DNA from: Miscanthus floridulus | Taxonomy: Eukaryota; Streptophyta; Magnoliopsida; Poales; Poaceae | NCBI RefSeq assembly: GCF_019320115.1 | Contig: NC_089584.1 | Span: 53,565,633-53,629,632, forward strand | Direction: 5' to 3' | Length of the DNA: 64,000 nucleotides | In this document: piece after piece, positions 1-9,240 of the stretch | Position numbering within the stretch: position 1 is the first letter of the stretch | How the letters are laid out: the number at the start of each line of letters is the position of its first letter | Notes under the pieces: model-generated | Databases searched by the model: none | Told to the model about the DNA's origin: nothing | Seen by the model: only the letters and a program-made list of their open reading frames with translations | Made by a program: the position numbers and the translations under genes

Positions 1-2
1 AG

Positions 3-2093
3 GCTTTCAGTAAACGCGCTGGATATTTTCCAAGGAATCAAGAGGAGCTTGAGGAGATGGCAAACGCAAGAGTTCCCGATGAGGAAATATTCTACAGGGA
101 CCCTAATATACGTCGTGTAGAACCAACTAGGACTTGTTATCAGCCGGTTTGGAAAACCAAGTTTCCTTGGTGGTGCCCAGAGGGTCTGACAAAGACGCAG
201 AGAAGGAGGATGCAACGTGAGCGTCAGGAGGATTTATACCAAGAGGAAAATTCCTCCAATGAAAGGCCCGGTCATCAGCAGTGGCAGGTAAAACACAAAA
301 ATAAGGGTCCATCGGCAGATGTTAATATGGTATTCATGTTGCCGATGGAGTTTTTGGCACTATCTGATAATGAGGAAGAAGTTGTTCTCTCTGATCAAGT
401 AGCTCAGTTAACACTAGATCCAATGATGGCTGTTTTTGAGAAACCTACCAATGACGAGAGACAGCATCTTAAGGCTTTATTTGTGAAGGGCAGAGTTGAT
501 GGGCAGCCTGTGTTTAAGGTACTTATTGATGGAGGGGCTGCGATTAATATTATGCCTTACGTGATGTATCGGAAACTTGGTAAGGGAGATCAAGACTTGA
601 CCAAAACCGATATGATGTTGAAAGATTTTGAAGGCAATGTGTCACCGGCTAAAGGGGCGGTGTGCGTTGAATTGACCATCGGCAGCAAAACCTTGCCAAC
701 GACGTTCTTTGTTATCAACGGCAAGGGTACATATAATCTGCTTCTAGGGAGGGATTGGATTCATGCTAATTGTTGTGTTCCTTCTACAATGCATCAATGC
801 CTCGTACAGTGGATTGGGGATAAGATTGAGGTCGTCCCTGGTGATTCTTCTTATATCATCGCATCGGCAGAATCAGATACTTATGAGCGAACTAAATGCA
901 TATCAGGAGAAGCTTGGGAAAAAGAGTTCCTTAGAGTTGCTGATTATGAAATTCCACCGATCCAAGCAGTCGGTTCTGAAGAAGAGTTTTTAATGGATAG
1001 GTTTGCCGATAATGGAAAATTAGGTCAAGGGTTCACATCGGCAGATGATTTAGTAGAAGTAGATATTGGTGATGGCGATAGGTCAAGACCTACTTTTATT
1101 AGTGCTAAGTTAGATTCCAAGTGTAAGCAGCGAATAACAGATTTGTTAAAAGAATATAAAGATTGTTTTGCTTGGGATTATACTGAGATGCCTGGATTAG
1201 ACCGATCGATAGTTGAACATCGGTTACCTATCAAATCTAGATTTCAGCCACATCAGCAGCCAGCGCGCCAATGCAACCCTAATGTACTTCCTGACATTAA
1301 GGCCGAAATAACTAAATTAATTGAAGCAAAGTTTATTCGGCAATGTCGATACGCAGAGTGGATCTCTAATGTGGTTCCTGTTTATAAGAAAAATGGAAAA
1401 CTTCGTGTCTGTATTGATTTCAGGAATCTCAACAAAGCCACACCGATGGATGGCTATCCAATGCCGATTGCTGATTTGTTGATTGATGCTGCGGCTGGAC
1501 ATCAAATTATCAGCTTCATGGATGGTAATGCAGGTTACAATCAAATATTCATGGCTGAAGAAGATATTCCCAAGACTGCTTTCAGATGTCCAGGTCATGT
1601 GGGGTTGTTCGAGTGGATAGTCATGACGTTTGGTTTGAAAAATGCCGGTGCTACTTATCAAAGAGCTATGAACTTTATTTTTCATGAATACATCGGCACA
1701 TTAGTGGAGATCTACATTGATGATGTAGTGATTAAGTCTGGAGATATCACAGCACATTTAGACGATCTGCGAAAGATACTGGAGTGCACAAGGAAGCATG
1801 GATTGAAGATGAATCCTAATAAATGTGCATTTGGTGTATCGGCAGGACAATTCTTGGGTTTTATGGTGCATCAGCGGGGCATTGAAATCAGTAGGAAGTC
1901 TATTGATGCAATTAACAAGGTGATTGCTCCTGCCAATAAGACTGAATTGCAATCTTTGATCGGTAAGATTAATTTCATTAGAAGATTCATATCTAATCTG
2001 TCGGGTAAGATCAAGGCTTTCAGCCCACTACTTAAATTGAAAGCTGATCAGGAATTTGTATGGGGAGTTGAACAGCAATTAGCCCTTGATTGA
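3..2093 (+). CDS. gag C-terminus, aspartic protease and reverse transcriptase (partial polyprotein)
   Basis: The frame is open from the window edge; the first in-window ATG is at 57 but the real start lies upstream. The N-terminal part is a basic gag tail with a WCPEGLTKTQRRRMQ stretch. The retroviral-type aspartic protease has the DGG active-site variant (VLIDGGAAINIMP, about nt 511-553) and the second-half motif LLLGRDW near nt 739-759. The RT spans about nt 1230-2000, with KLRVCIDFRNLN and the catalytic YIDD box at about nt 1713-1724 (EIYIDDVVIKS). The frame ends at a TGA (2091-2093) created by what looks like a one-base insertion just after the RT. The downstream RNase H continues in the next frame, so the polyprotein is broken here. 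Confidence 0.93.
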   Translation, partial: AFSKRAGYFPRNQEELEEMANARVPDEEIFYRDPNIRRVEPTRTCYQPVWKTKFPWWCPEGLTKTQRRRMQRERQEDLYQEENSSNERPGHQQWQVKHKNKGPSADVNMVFMLPMEFLALSDNEEEVVLSDQVAQLTLDPMMAVFEKPTNDERQHLKALFVKGRVDGQPVFKVLIDGGAAINIMPYVMYRKLGKGDQDLTKTDMMLKDFEGNVSPAKGAVCVELTIGSKTLPTTFFVINGKGTYNLLLGRDWIHANCCVPSTMHQCLVQWIGDKIEVVPGDSSYIIASAESDTYERTKCISGEAWEKEFLRVADYEIPPIQAVGSEEEFLMDRFADNGKLGQGFTSADDLVEVDIGDGDRSRPTFISAKLDSKCKQRITDLLKEYKDCFAWDYTEMPGLDRSIVEHRLPIKSRFQPHQQPARQCNPNVLPDIKAEITKLIEAKFIRQCRYAEWISNVVPVYKKNGKLRVCIDFRNLNKATPMDGYPMPIADLLIDAAAGHQIISFMDGNAGYNQIFMAEEDIPKTAFRCPGHVGLFEWIVMTFGLKNAGATYQRAMNFIFHEYIGTLVEIYIDDVVIKSGDITAHLDDLRKILECTRKHGLKMNPNKCAFGVSAGQFLGFMVHQRGIEISRKSIDAINKVIAPANKTELQSLIGKINFIRRFISNLSGKIKAFSPLLKLKADQEFVWGVEQQLALD

Positions 2094-2515
2094 AATTAAG
2101 AAATATTTATCAAATCCTTCCAGTGCTAGTTCCACCTCAACATGGGAAGCCTTTCAGGTTATATTTGTCAACTGATGATACAGTTATCGGTTCAGCTCTT
2201 ATTCAAGAATTTGAAGGGAAAGAACGTGTATTTATTATTGAGCAGAAGATTAGGGGATGTGAGACGAGGTATTCGGCCATCGAAAAATTGTGTCTGTGTT
2301 TATACTTTTCTTGTGTCAAATAAGGCATTATTTGTTATCTGCCGAATGTATGGTCATATGCAAAGGACGATGTGGTCAAGTATATGCTGTCGATGCCGAT
2401 ATTAAGTGGTAGAATCGGCAAATGGATTTTAGCATTATCAGAATTTGAACTATGTTACAAATCAACTAAGGCAGTTAAAGGGCAAGTGATGGCTGATTTT
2501 GTCACTCAGCATTGA
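2090..2515 (+). pseudogene. RT connection and first RNase H domain, frameshifted
   Basis: Continues the polyprotein in the +1 frame. PVLVPPQHGKPFRLYLS is the thumb-to-RNase H transition and is followed by IGSALIQEFEGKE. Around nt 2320 the frame shifts again; the recognisable continuation (DDVVKYMLSMPILSGRIGKW, then VKGQVMADFVTQH) lies in another frame up to the stop at about 2512-2514. At least two indels have inactivated it. Assignment rests on order in the element and family resemblance. Confidence 0.85.
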
Positions 2516-2996
2516 ATACAGTGGACTCTCTGGGGGTTGCTCCCTGGACACTTTTCTTCGATGGGTCCACATGTGGTGAAGGAGCAGGTATCGGCATTGT
2601 GTTAATTTCACCTCAAGGAAGGAAGTATGAGTTTTCATTGTCGATTGTTGCTACAGCGACAAACAATCAAGCTGAATACCAAGCCTTATAAAAGGGTTAG
2701 AATTGCTGAAGGAGATACGTGCCGATGTTGTTGAAATCTTTGGTGATTCTATGCTAGTTATAAATCAATTGGCTGGAATTTATGAATGCCGAAGTGAAGC
2801 CTTGATTTCGTATTATGAAAGATGTTTGCAATTGTTGAAAGGATTTAGAGGTTTTCGTCTTGAACATATCTCTCGATTGCATAATGAGGAAGCTAATCGA
2901 CTAGCTCAGCATGCTTCAGGGTATCAGCCTATTCAGGAGAAAGCTAATCGGCAGTTGATACCGATGACTGGAGGAAAGAGATTGTCGATTATTTAA
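2516..2996 (+). pseudogene. second (plant-acquired) RNase H domain of Tat element
   Basis: Reads WTLFFDGST, then AGIGIVLISPQG, NNQAEYQAL, FGDSMLVINQL and NEEANRLAQHAS, which are the successive acidic motifs of an RNase H fold. A second RNase H after the ancestral one is a diagnostic property of Tat/Ogre elements. The first part (to about 2690) and the part from 2703 are in different frames because of an indel near AEYQAL. A short linker follows before the integrase zinc finger at about 3050. Confidence 0.85.
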
Positions 2997-4130
2997 AGGA
3001 TCCATATAGAAAGGTTGAGAGACGTATAAGGTTCCAAGCTACCAAATATGTGCTCCTCGATGATGAATTATATTATCGAACTATAGATGGAGTTTTACTT
3101 AGATGTGTTAGCAATGATGAATCGAAAAGCTTGATGGGTGAAATTCATGAAGGAGTATGTGGGGCACATCAATCGGCTTTCAAGATGAAATGGATGATCA
3201 GAAGGAATGGGTACTATTGGCCGACTATTCTTGAAGATTGTTTTAAATATTTTAAAGGATGCCAGGGGTGTCAAAAGTTTGGTAATATTCAAAGAGCGCC
3301 TGCATCGGCTATGAACCCTATAATCAAACCGTGGCCATTCCGGGGATGGGCTATTGATCTCATTGGTCAGATTTATCCGCCATCGAGTAAAGGACATAAA
3401 TTTATTCTGGTTGCTACCGATTATTTCACAAAGTGGGTTGAGGCAATTCCTTTAAAAAAGGTGACATCGGTCAATATGATTGATTTTGTGAAAGAGCATA
3501 TTGTTTACCGATTTGGTATTCCTCAGACTATCACTACCGATCAGGGCACTATGTTTACATCAGGAGAATTTGATGAGTTTGCTGTAGCGCAAAATTGAAG
3601 AAAATCCTAGGAGGTGGCATACAGTATTAAATGAAGCCTTGTGGTCATATCGGATGTCATGTCATGGTGCAACCAAAGTAACGCCTTATCAGTTAGTATA
3701 TGGACACGATGCAGTATTGCCTTGGGAAATTAAAGTTGGCTCTAGACGAATACGTTCTCAAAATCAGCTGACAGCCGATGATTATAATACTCTTATGAAG
3801 GATGAGTTGGAAGATGTGGCGGGTCATCGGTTAAGGGCTTTAGTTAGTATCGAAGAAAATAAGAAAAGAGTAGCTAGATGGTATGACAAGAAGGTGAAAG
3901 TAAAGGAGTTTGCCGATGGAGATTTGGTCTGGAAATTGATTTTACCGATTGGGACTAAAAGTTCAAAGTTTGGAAAGTGGTCTCCTAATTGGGAAGGTCC
4001 ATATCGGATAAATCAGTCTGTTCCTGGTAATGCATATATTTTAGAAACCCTCGAAGGGGTTGTGTTTCCCAGAGCGTTAAATGGAAAATATTTAAAGAAA
4101 TATTACCCTAGTATCTGGATAGATGCATAA
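2997..4130 (+). pseudogene. integrase with internal deletion removing the third catalytic residue
   Basis: The HHCC zinc finger is visible (EIHEGVCGAHQSAF, then GCQGCQKFG, about nt 3140-3285). The core contains WAIDLIGQIYPP and ATDYFTKWVEAIPL, then TITTDQGTMFTS with the second Asp (about nt 3530-3560). After EFDEFAVAQN there is a TGA at 3596-3598. The sequence then resumes in another frame with NPRRWHTVLNEALWSYRM (about 3605-3655), so roughly 50-60 residues including the catalytic Glu helix are missing. The C-terminal domain (GDLVWKLILPIG, KWSPNWEGPYRI) runs to the TAA at 4128-4130. The integrase cannot be active. Confidence 0.9.
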
Positions 4131-4215
4131 AAGTATAAGTGCCGATAACAGTACTATCGGCTAGAATTATGCAAGGATGTCAATGTCTCATAAAGTGCCG
4201 ATACAATAAATAAGA

Positions 4216-7200
4216 TTACAAGTTCAACAAGGATTGGATAGCTAATATCGCACGCAGGCGAATCTGGTCAGCTTCCTCCATTTCTTTGATATCGTCATCG
4301 GCAGCACCCTCCACAGGCTTGAGTTTTTTCTTCATGGCTAAAGCTTTGCGAGCCTGGATATCTCTTTCTTGCTGAAGGGCTTTGACGGCATTGGGTAGCT
4401 GGCTTTCTTCTTGTTGAGCATGAGTTAAGGCTGCATCGACTTCTTTCAATTCAGCCAATAGAGCTATCTTCCTTGCTGATAAATCCAAGATTTTCTGCTT
4501 AAGTGCAGCACCCGAAGTCTGCAAGTTGACGATGCCCTTGTGCTTCTCATTAGCAATTTGTTTCAGTTGTAGCATCTCTTCTTTGAGTTGAGCTTGAGCT
4601 GCTCTATCGGCAATGCGCTGAGCAGCCCGTTGATATTGCAGTTGGCGGCTTTCTAAATGAGCTGCTGGGAAGAGTACTTCCTCAACATCGGCAGGGACCT
4701 GGCCACGAATTGTTTTGAAAATTGCCTTTGCGGGGTCCAAGTCATCTACCAGTTGGGCAGTACCTTGCTGTAGCAAGTTCAGGAGGGTTTCCAACTTGGA
4801 TTTAGTCTCTGCCGATATTGTTCCCAGTGCAAGGGAAGAACTTGTCTCCTCTCCATCGTCGTCAGAAATGTCAATGGCAAAGGAAAATAGGCTGTTCGGG
4901 GAATCTTGTTCCTGAGAGAGAGAAAAGGAGATCAGTTAAGGGTAAGTATGAGTATTGTAAATCAGCTAGGTTGATCGGTTTACCTGTTTCAAGGCAATTT
5001 CCTGTGCTTGACTGGAGGAAGCAACCTGGAGTATGTCGTGTGGGGGATCGGCTGAGCTTGCCGATGGGATATCCTCTGTGACTTCATCGGTGGTGGGCTC
5101 TTGAGGTATGATGACCAATGACATTGGGGCAGATGTAGGGATCGGCATAGACCTTTGTCGTTTTGGCTGTGCTTCAGTATCTGTTAAAGCTTTGCGCTTT
5201 GCTTGGGCATCGGCAAAGATTGGCTGGGGGGCATCGACACTTATTGGTTGTGAAGCTTGGACATCTGGTACGTTTGCCGATGTACCCAATTGTTGCTGCA
5301 AAACAAGTGTAAGATATGATATTTAACAGATAAAATGTAAAGTCAAGAAGCTACCTCTGAAGGTTCATCGAAAGAAGTGGTGCTTGGTATCGGCGGAATT
5401 GCCGATGATGATCCAGTAGTAGCTCTTACCCCCTGATGATTAAGGTTAATACAGTTTGTGATCGGCATAACTAAAATAAACAAGGTTGTTACCTTGAATG
5501 CTTTGACCAAGGTTGTAGCAGCAGCTGATGGAGTAGCCCTGGATGTAGCCAATTTGGACTTGGAAGTGATGGTCTTGGTACGAATCTTCTGGTGGGTCAA
5601 AGCGGCTAAGGTGGGAGCATTGTAGCCGACCGGCGATGTTGGGGAAACAGGCCGAAGATTGAAGGGTTTCCCACTTTTGCTCACCGATGGTGCTGGGTTG
5701 TTAACCTGTTACAAGAGAATCAGTTACTGATATATGAAGGGAAAAGCAGAAGGGAGTTAAAAGAAACTTACTGCGTCGTCAGGGATGGCATATTCAGGGT
5801 CGATCATGTGCCGATATGTGTGAGCAGAAGTTGCGAACAGTTGTTCTTTCCACTCTCGCCACCATTGCTTATATGACTCGGTGATGAAAGATATTGGTGT
5901 CCAGGTGGATATATCAACATCTGTAGTATCGGCATCGGGGGAGAGTTGTACTACCTTGTTCCAATCTGTTCCGCAGGTGATTGTTTCCCTGGGTTTGATC
6001 ACATCGGCAAAGCAGAGTTTGATTGGCAGTTGCCCAAAAGCCAATTGGCGGGATACTGCCGATGGGTTGTAAAATTCATACGTAATGTTGGTGTTTTTCC
6101 CGCTGCCGAATGTGTTTACTGGAATTGCCCTAGGAGTGATGATAGCCATCATGAGCTCATTATCTTGATTCAGAGTGTCATCGGCAAAGTTGAAAAGAAG
6201 GGGGAATCTATTTTCTTCGTCAATATAAGGCACCCAGGCCCTATGATCACGAGAAAGACCATTGTAGAAGCTTTGAAAGAATCTGCCGATTTGGTCTTCG
6301 TTGGCTTCTGTTCCAGGAAGGACAATTATGGCTTCACCAAAATTGAGGGGTGAGCGTGTTGCCGATTCATCATCCCCAAGCACATAGTCTTCAGCAATTT
6401 CTCGTGGGAATTGTTGAGCAAAAAAGTCCCATTGCAAACGTTTGTGCATATGGGCATTCAGCCACATGTTGATAAACCACCATGGGCCTCCCAGGTTACC
6501 GATGGGTTCACCAAGCAAAAGTTTCTGAGACACTTGATGAAGAAGATGATAAGTGGAGCTCAGAAGGTATCGGCCAAGAGGAAACCTTACGCCATTAGCC
6601 AAAAGTTCAGCTGCAGGGAGGAAGGCGTTGGTTGGTCCTACTGATCGACCACAGAAGATAAATTTTTCTAACCACATATTCAGGAATGTGGCATGTTCCC
6701 TCTGGTTAAGTGTCCCGGTCTTTTGGTATTCTTGAATGTATCCTGTCCAACCACCGATGTTGCGGGTATTCACCCTATATTCAGACTTTCTACCATAGAT
6801 GGAGCCTTCATCGGCAGTTGAGATGTCCAAGCCAGTAAGCATGTGGATATCGGCAAGGGTAGGAGTAGCTGGGCCATGTCCAAACATAAAAGTGTTGGTC
6901 GTGTCTGACCAGAAATAAGCAGCTGCAATTATCATTGATTCATTTTTCTGCATATCGGCAATAGATAGCCTAATGCATTGGTCTAACCTTCGTTCTGCCC
7001 AGTATACTTGCATCGATCTATTAACCCTCAAGTACCAATCTTTCCACCCTTTGGTGGTTTTGGGCCAAGATCGGAATGTGTCTTTCCACAAATTCAGAGA
7101 GAAATTTTGGGCTCTAAAGGGGATTCTGTTAACCTCTGCATTGATCAGATCGGTTGGATCTGGGTTGCCCATTGGTCTAAGGCATTGGACGTGCGGCTGA

Positions 7201-7358
7201 TCGGTTGGGATAACTAATTTGTTGCGCAGTTCCTAAGGTTATAGAATCCAGAGAACAGAAGAAAGGAAAAATCACCAACTAAATGAATTTGCAAAAAGAT
7301 CAAAGTAAAAGGTAATGGAAGTGGAGCGAACTGCGGGGATGTCGAAGTTGATGGCCAT
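4216..7358 (-). CDS. antisense plant-mobile-domain (PMD) gene, five or six exons, inside Tat element
   Basis: Transcribed against the host element, between pol and the 3' LTR. Proposed coding exons: 7358-7332, 7232-5772, 5705-5355, 5295-4984 and 4911-4216 (stop at 4218-4216). Introns are 99, 66, 59 and 72 nt, all phase 0, with GT/AG ends (donors CA|GTAAGT, GAG|GTAGCT, CAG|GTAAAC; acceptors TAACAG, TTTGCAG, CTCTCAG). No stop interrupts the joined frame, about 948 residues. A 60-nt in-frame insert at 5502-5443 with GT/AG ends may be a further intron. Exon 2 carries the PMD: KTTKGWKDWYLRVNRS, then FMFGHGPATPTLADIHMLTGL, split here only by reading; WTGYIQEY and WINMWLNAH follow. The last exon is charged and probably coiled coil. 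PMDs occur in host proteins of the MAIN/MAIL1 type and in transposons. Exon 1, with ATG at 7358 in a good ACAATGGCC context, has a weak donor (GCA|GTTCGC) and is less certain. Confidence 0.85.
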
Positions 7359-7520
7359 TGTCTTGAGGAAGGTGGAGGTACGAGCCGGAGACTTGAAGTT
7401 AGCGCCGGAGAAGGGTTCTTGTTGGTTGAGGTCGCGCAGTTGTTCGTCGGAGTCGCCGCCGGAGAGAGAGAATGCCAAGGATTGGAGGCTGAAGGTAGAA
7501 AATGAGGGTTCCGAAGAAAT

Positions 7521-7529
7521 CTATTTATA
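7521..7529 (-). promoter_or_regulatory. TATA box for the antisense PMD gene
   Basis: The minus strand reads TATAAATAG, a consensus plant TATA box. Transcription would start about 30 bp downstream (about 7495), giving a leader of about 135 nt before the ATG at 7358, with no other ATG seen in the leader. It lies between the PPT and the coding exons, so the antisense gene need not rely on the LTR promoter. Confidence 0.6.
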
Positions 7530-7959
7530 AGCCGCCCGGAATAAGGGTATTTTGGACTTATCTCTATGTCGCGCGCATATAGGTCAAGGCGGTTCAGATG
7601 GATATGGTAACTGTTTGCGCGATAATCAGGGGATTGTACAGATGAGTTGATGACAAGTAATCATGACTTGGAAGGGATATCGATACAGGATATTTTAATT
7701 CTGAAAATGGCAGCATTATCATGTTAAGATCTTGCCGATGGGTTATTGTTTCGGTATCTTAACCATAATCAAGGCAAGAGTGGTTGGCGATTGTGCGATA
7801 TTTACTGAAGTGCGTGAATCAAGATTAGATTTGATTGGATTTGATAACAAATCAAGTTTTGGCTTGGAGAATGAGTTACGGTAATCAGGCAAAGGCAAGC
7901 GTTATCTGGAGTAAATTTCGGAGCATTAATGGTTTTATACTCCGAAATTGGGGGGCATG
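7530..7959 (+). other. spacer and polypurine tract before the 3' LTR
   Basis: No gene seen. AT-rich spacer ending in the purine tract AAATTGGGGGGCA (about 7945-7957) directly before the LTR, as expected for plus-strand priming. On the minus strand this spacer would hold the upstream promoter region of the antisense PMD gene. Confidence 0.75.
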
Positions 7960-8777
7960 TGTTGACACCGTTTTTTTGTACGTGATAATGATCGGAGTGG
8001 ACTAATCGGCGAGGGGAAGGTTACTGTGTACTTTGATAGCCGATGAAAGCCAGCTTGTAAAGATGGTTGCCGATAGCTGGTGATGGTCAGTGGAAAGGTT
8101 GGTTTAGACTCGGGCGTTGCCGATGAGGTTGGAGGTGTTATTGTCGATGCCGATGAAGGGAGGTTTGAAGACTACTGCCGATGCAACAGTGAGTATGACG
8201 ATGAAGGAAGGCTTGAAGACTACTACCGATGAAACAGGGGATATGCCGATGGGAAGGAAGATGGCGAGATTTTCATCGTAATTAAGGCGGACAGGGAAAT
8301 AGATAGGAGTTGATTTCCTTTTCTATATTTGTTAGAGTATGGTTCATGTAAGAGTCACGTGTTTCCTTAGATATGGGCTTAGTGTCCTAGTTGTGTTCGG
8401 TTGTGTCTCTTTAGATCAGGGTATAAATATGGAGTGAGGGGCAATGTAAGAAAATATAGATCAATCAATATCAAAACCAATTTTTACTCCTATTTGCATC
8501 TACTTACTTTTCGGCGACTTCGTCAATTTGCATATTTTTCCTTTTTTACGAGTTCTCATTGATTCGGCGAGTTGCATCGTTTCAGTGCGACCTTCGGCGA
8601 TTCTCGAGTTCCGCGTGAGCACCTCTTGGCCGTGACTTCCGGGCGTATCGCTGTTGTCAGGACCAAAGTGTTCGTATCTTCATCCTTGTCGATTAGCAGG
8701 TCAAATCGACTGGCACGCTTTGGATATCGATTCGGCTATTAGCCCTTTGTGTTTGCAGATCCACTTTTGCATCAACA
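7960..8777 (+). repeat. 3' LTR of Tat element (818 bp)
   Basis: Starts TGTTGACACC immediately after the PPT and ends CATCAACA, so the ends form the short inverted repeat TGTTGA/TCAACA. A TATA box (TATAAATA, 8422-8429) gives the element promoter. The U3 part contains a cluster of GCCGATG-like repeats (8037-8250). The partner LTR is outside the window. Confidence 0.85.
8422..8429 (+). promoter_or_regulatory. LTR TATA box
   Basis: TATAAATA about 460 bp into the LTR, followed about 30-40 bp later by the likely start of R. It is the only good TATA on this strand of the LTR. Confidence 0.6.
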
Positions 8778-9240
8778 GATACTCACACATTGACATGGAG
8801 CCTTGCTTCATGTTGAGAAACTCATCTTGCTTAAGTTCTACCACACCTAACGGAATATGGTAGGACCTGAAGCTCTCGCTAAACTCCTTCTAGGTGACCT
8901 GTCCAACATTGTTGGGACATCCATACTAGTAAGACTCCCACCAGTCTTGTGTTGTGTCCTAGAGTTGGTCGAACACAAAAAGCACCTTCTCATGGTCATC
9001 ACACTGAGCTATGTCCAATTGTCGCTCCACAGCTCTAAGCCAACCATCAGCTTCTAGTGGTTCGCTTGTATGAGAGAATGTCGATGGGTGTCCCTTCATA
9101 AATTCACCACGCTTGTCAATAGGTGGTGCTTGATGCAGGTTGTTCAGCACCCTTTGAGAAATAGTCTATAATAACTTTGTCTGCATCATCATAGCTTGCT
9201 CTAAGATGGAGGATTTGATGGCGGTGGATTAGAATTGGTA
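8778..9240 (-). pseudogene. chromovirus gag fragment
   Basis: Read on the minus strand, 9150-8959 gives HTSEPLEADGWLRAVERQLD, the conserved capsid start of chromovirus gag. Its continuation to 8778 reads QDWWESY, NNVGQVT, EFSESFRSYHIP and VELKQDEFLNMKQGSMSM, with TAG/TGA stops in between. It is cut off at 8778 by the Tat LTR, so the Tat element probably inserted into this gag. The PBS and LTR of the same remnant lie at 10276 and 10291. Confidence 0.85.

Larger units (their letters stand above)
1..8777 (+). mobile_element. Tat-lineage Ty3/gypsy retrotransposon, 5' end outside window
   Basis: Order on the plus strand is gag C-terminus, aspartic protease, RT, RNase H, a second RNase H and integrase. 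An antisense gene, a polypurine tract (about 7946-7957) and a 3' LTR follow. The second RNase H and the extra ORF between pol and the 3' LTR are features of the Tat lineage of plant Ty3/gypsy elements. The 5' LTR lies left of the window, so LTR divergence and TSD cannot be read. The element is defective in pol (frameshifts, an integrase deletion) but has an intact-looking antisense gene. The hexamer GCCGAT/ATCGGC is strikingly frequent over its whole length. Confidence 0.93.

Noticed and set aside
127..1952. Minus-strand ORFs opposite the Tat gag-pol (127-312, 1317-1685, 1758-1952)
   Set aside because: Shadows of the well-supported plus-strand polyprotein, with no motifs of their own.
5881..6735. 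Plus-strand ORFs within 5881-7217
   Set aside because: Shadows of the antisense PMD exon, which has the domain signature and correct splice sites.
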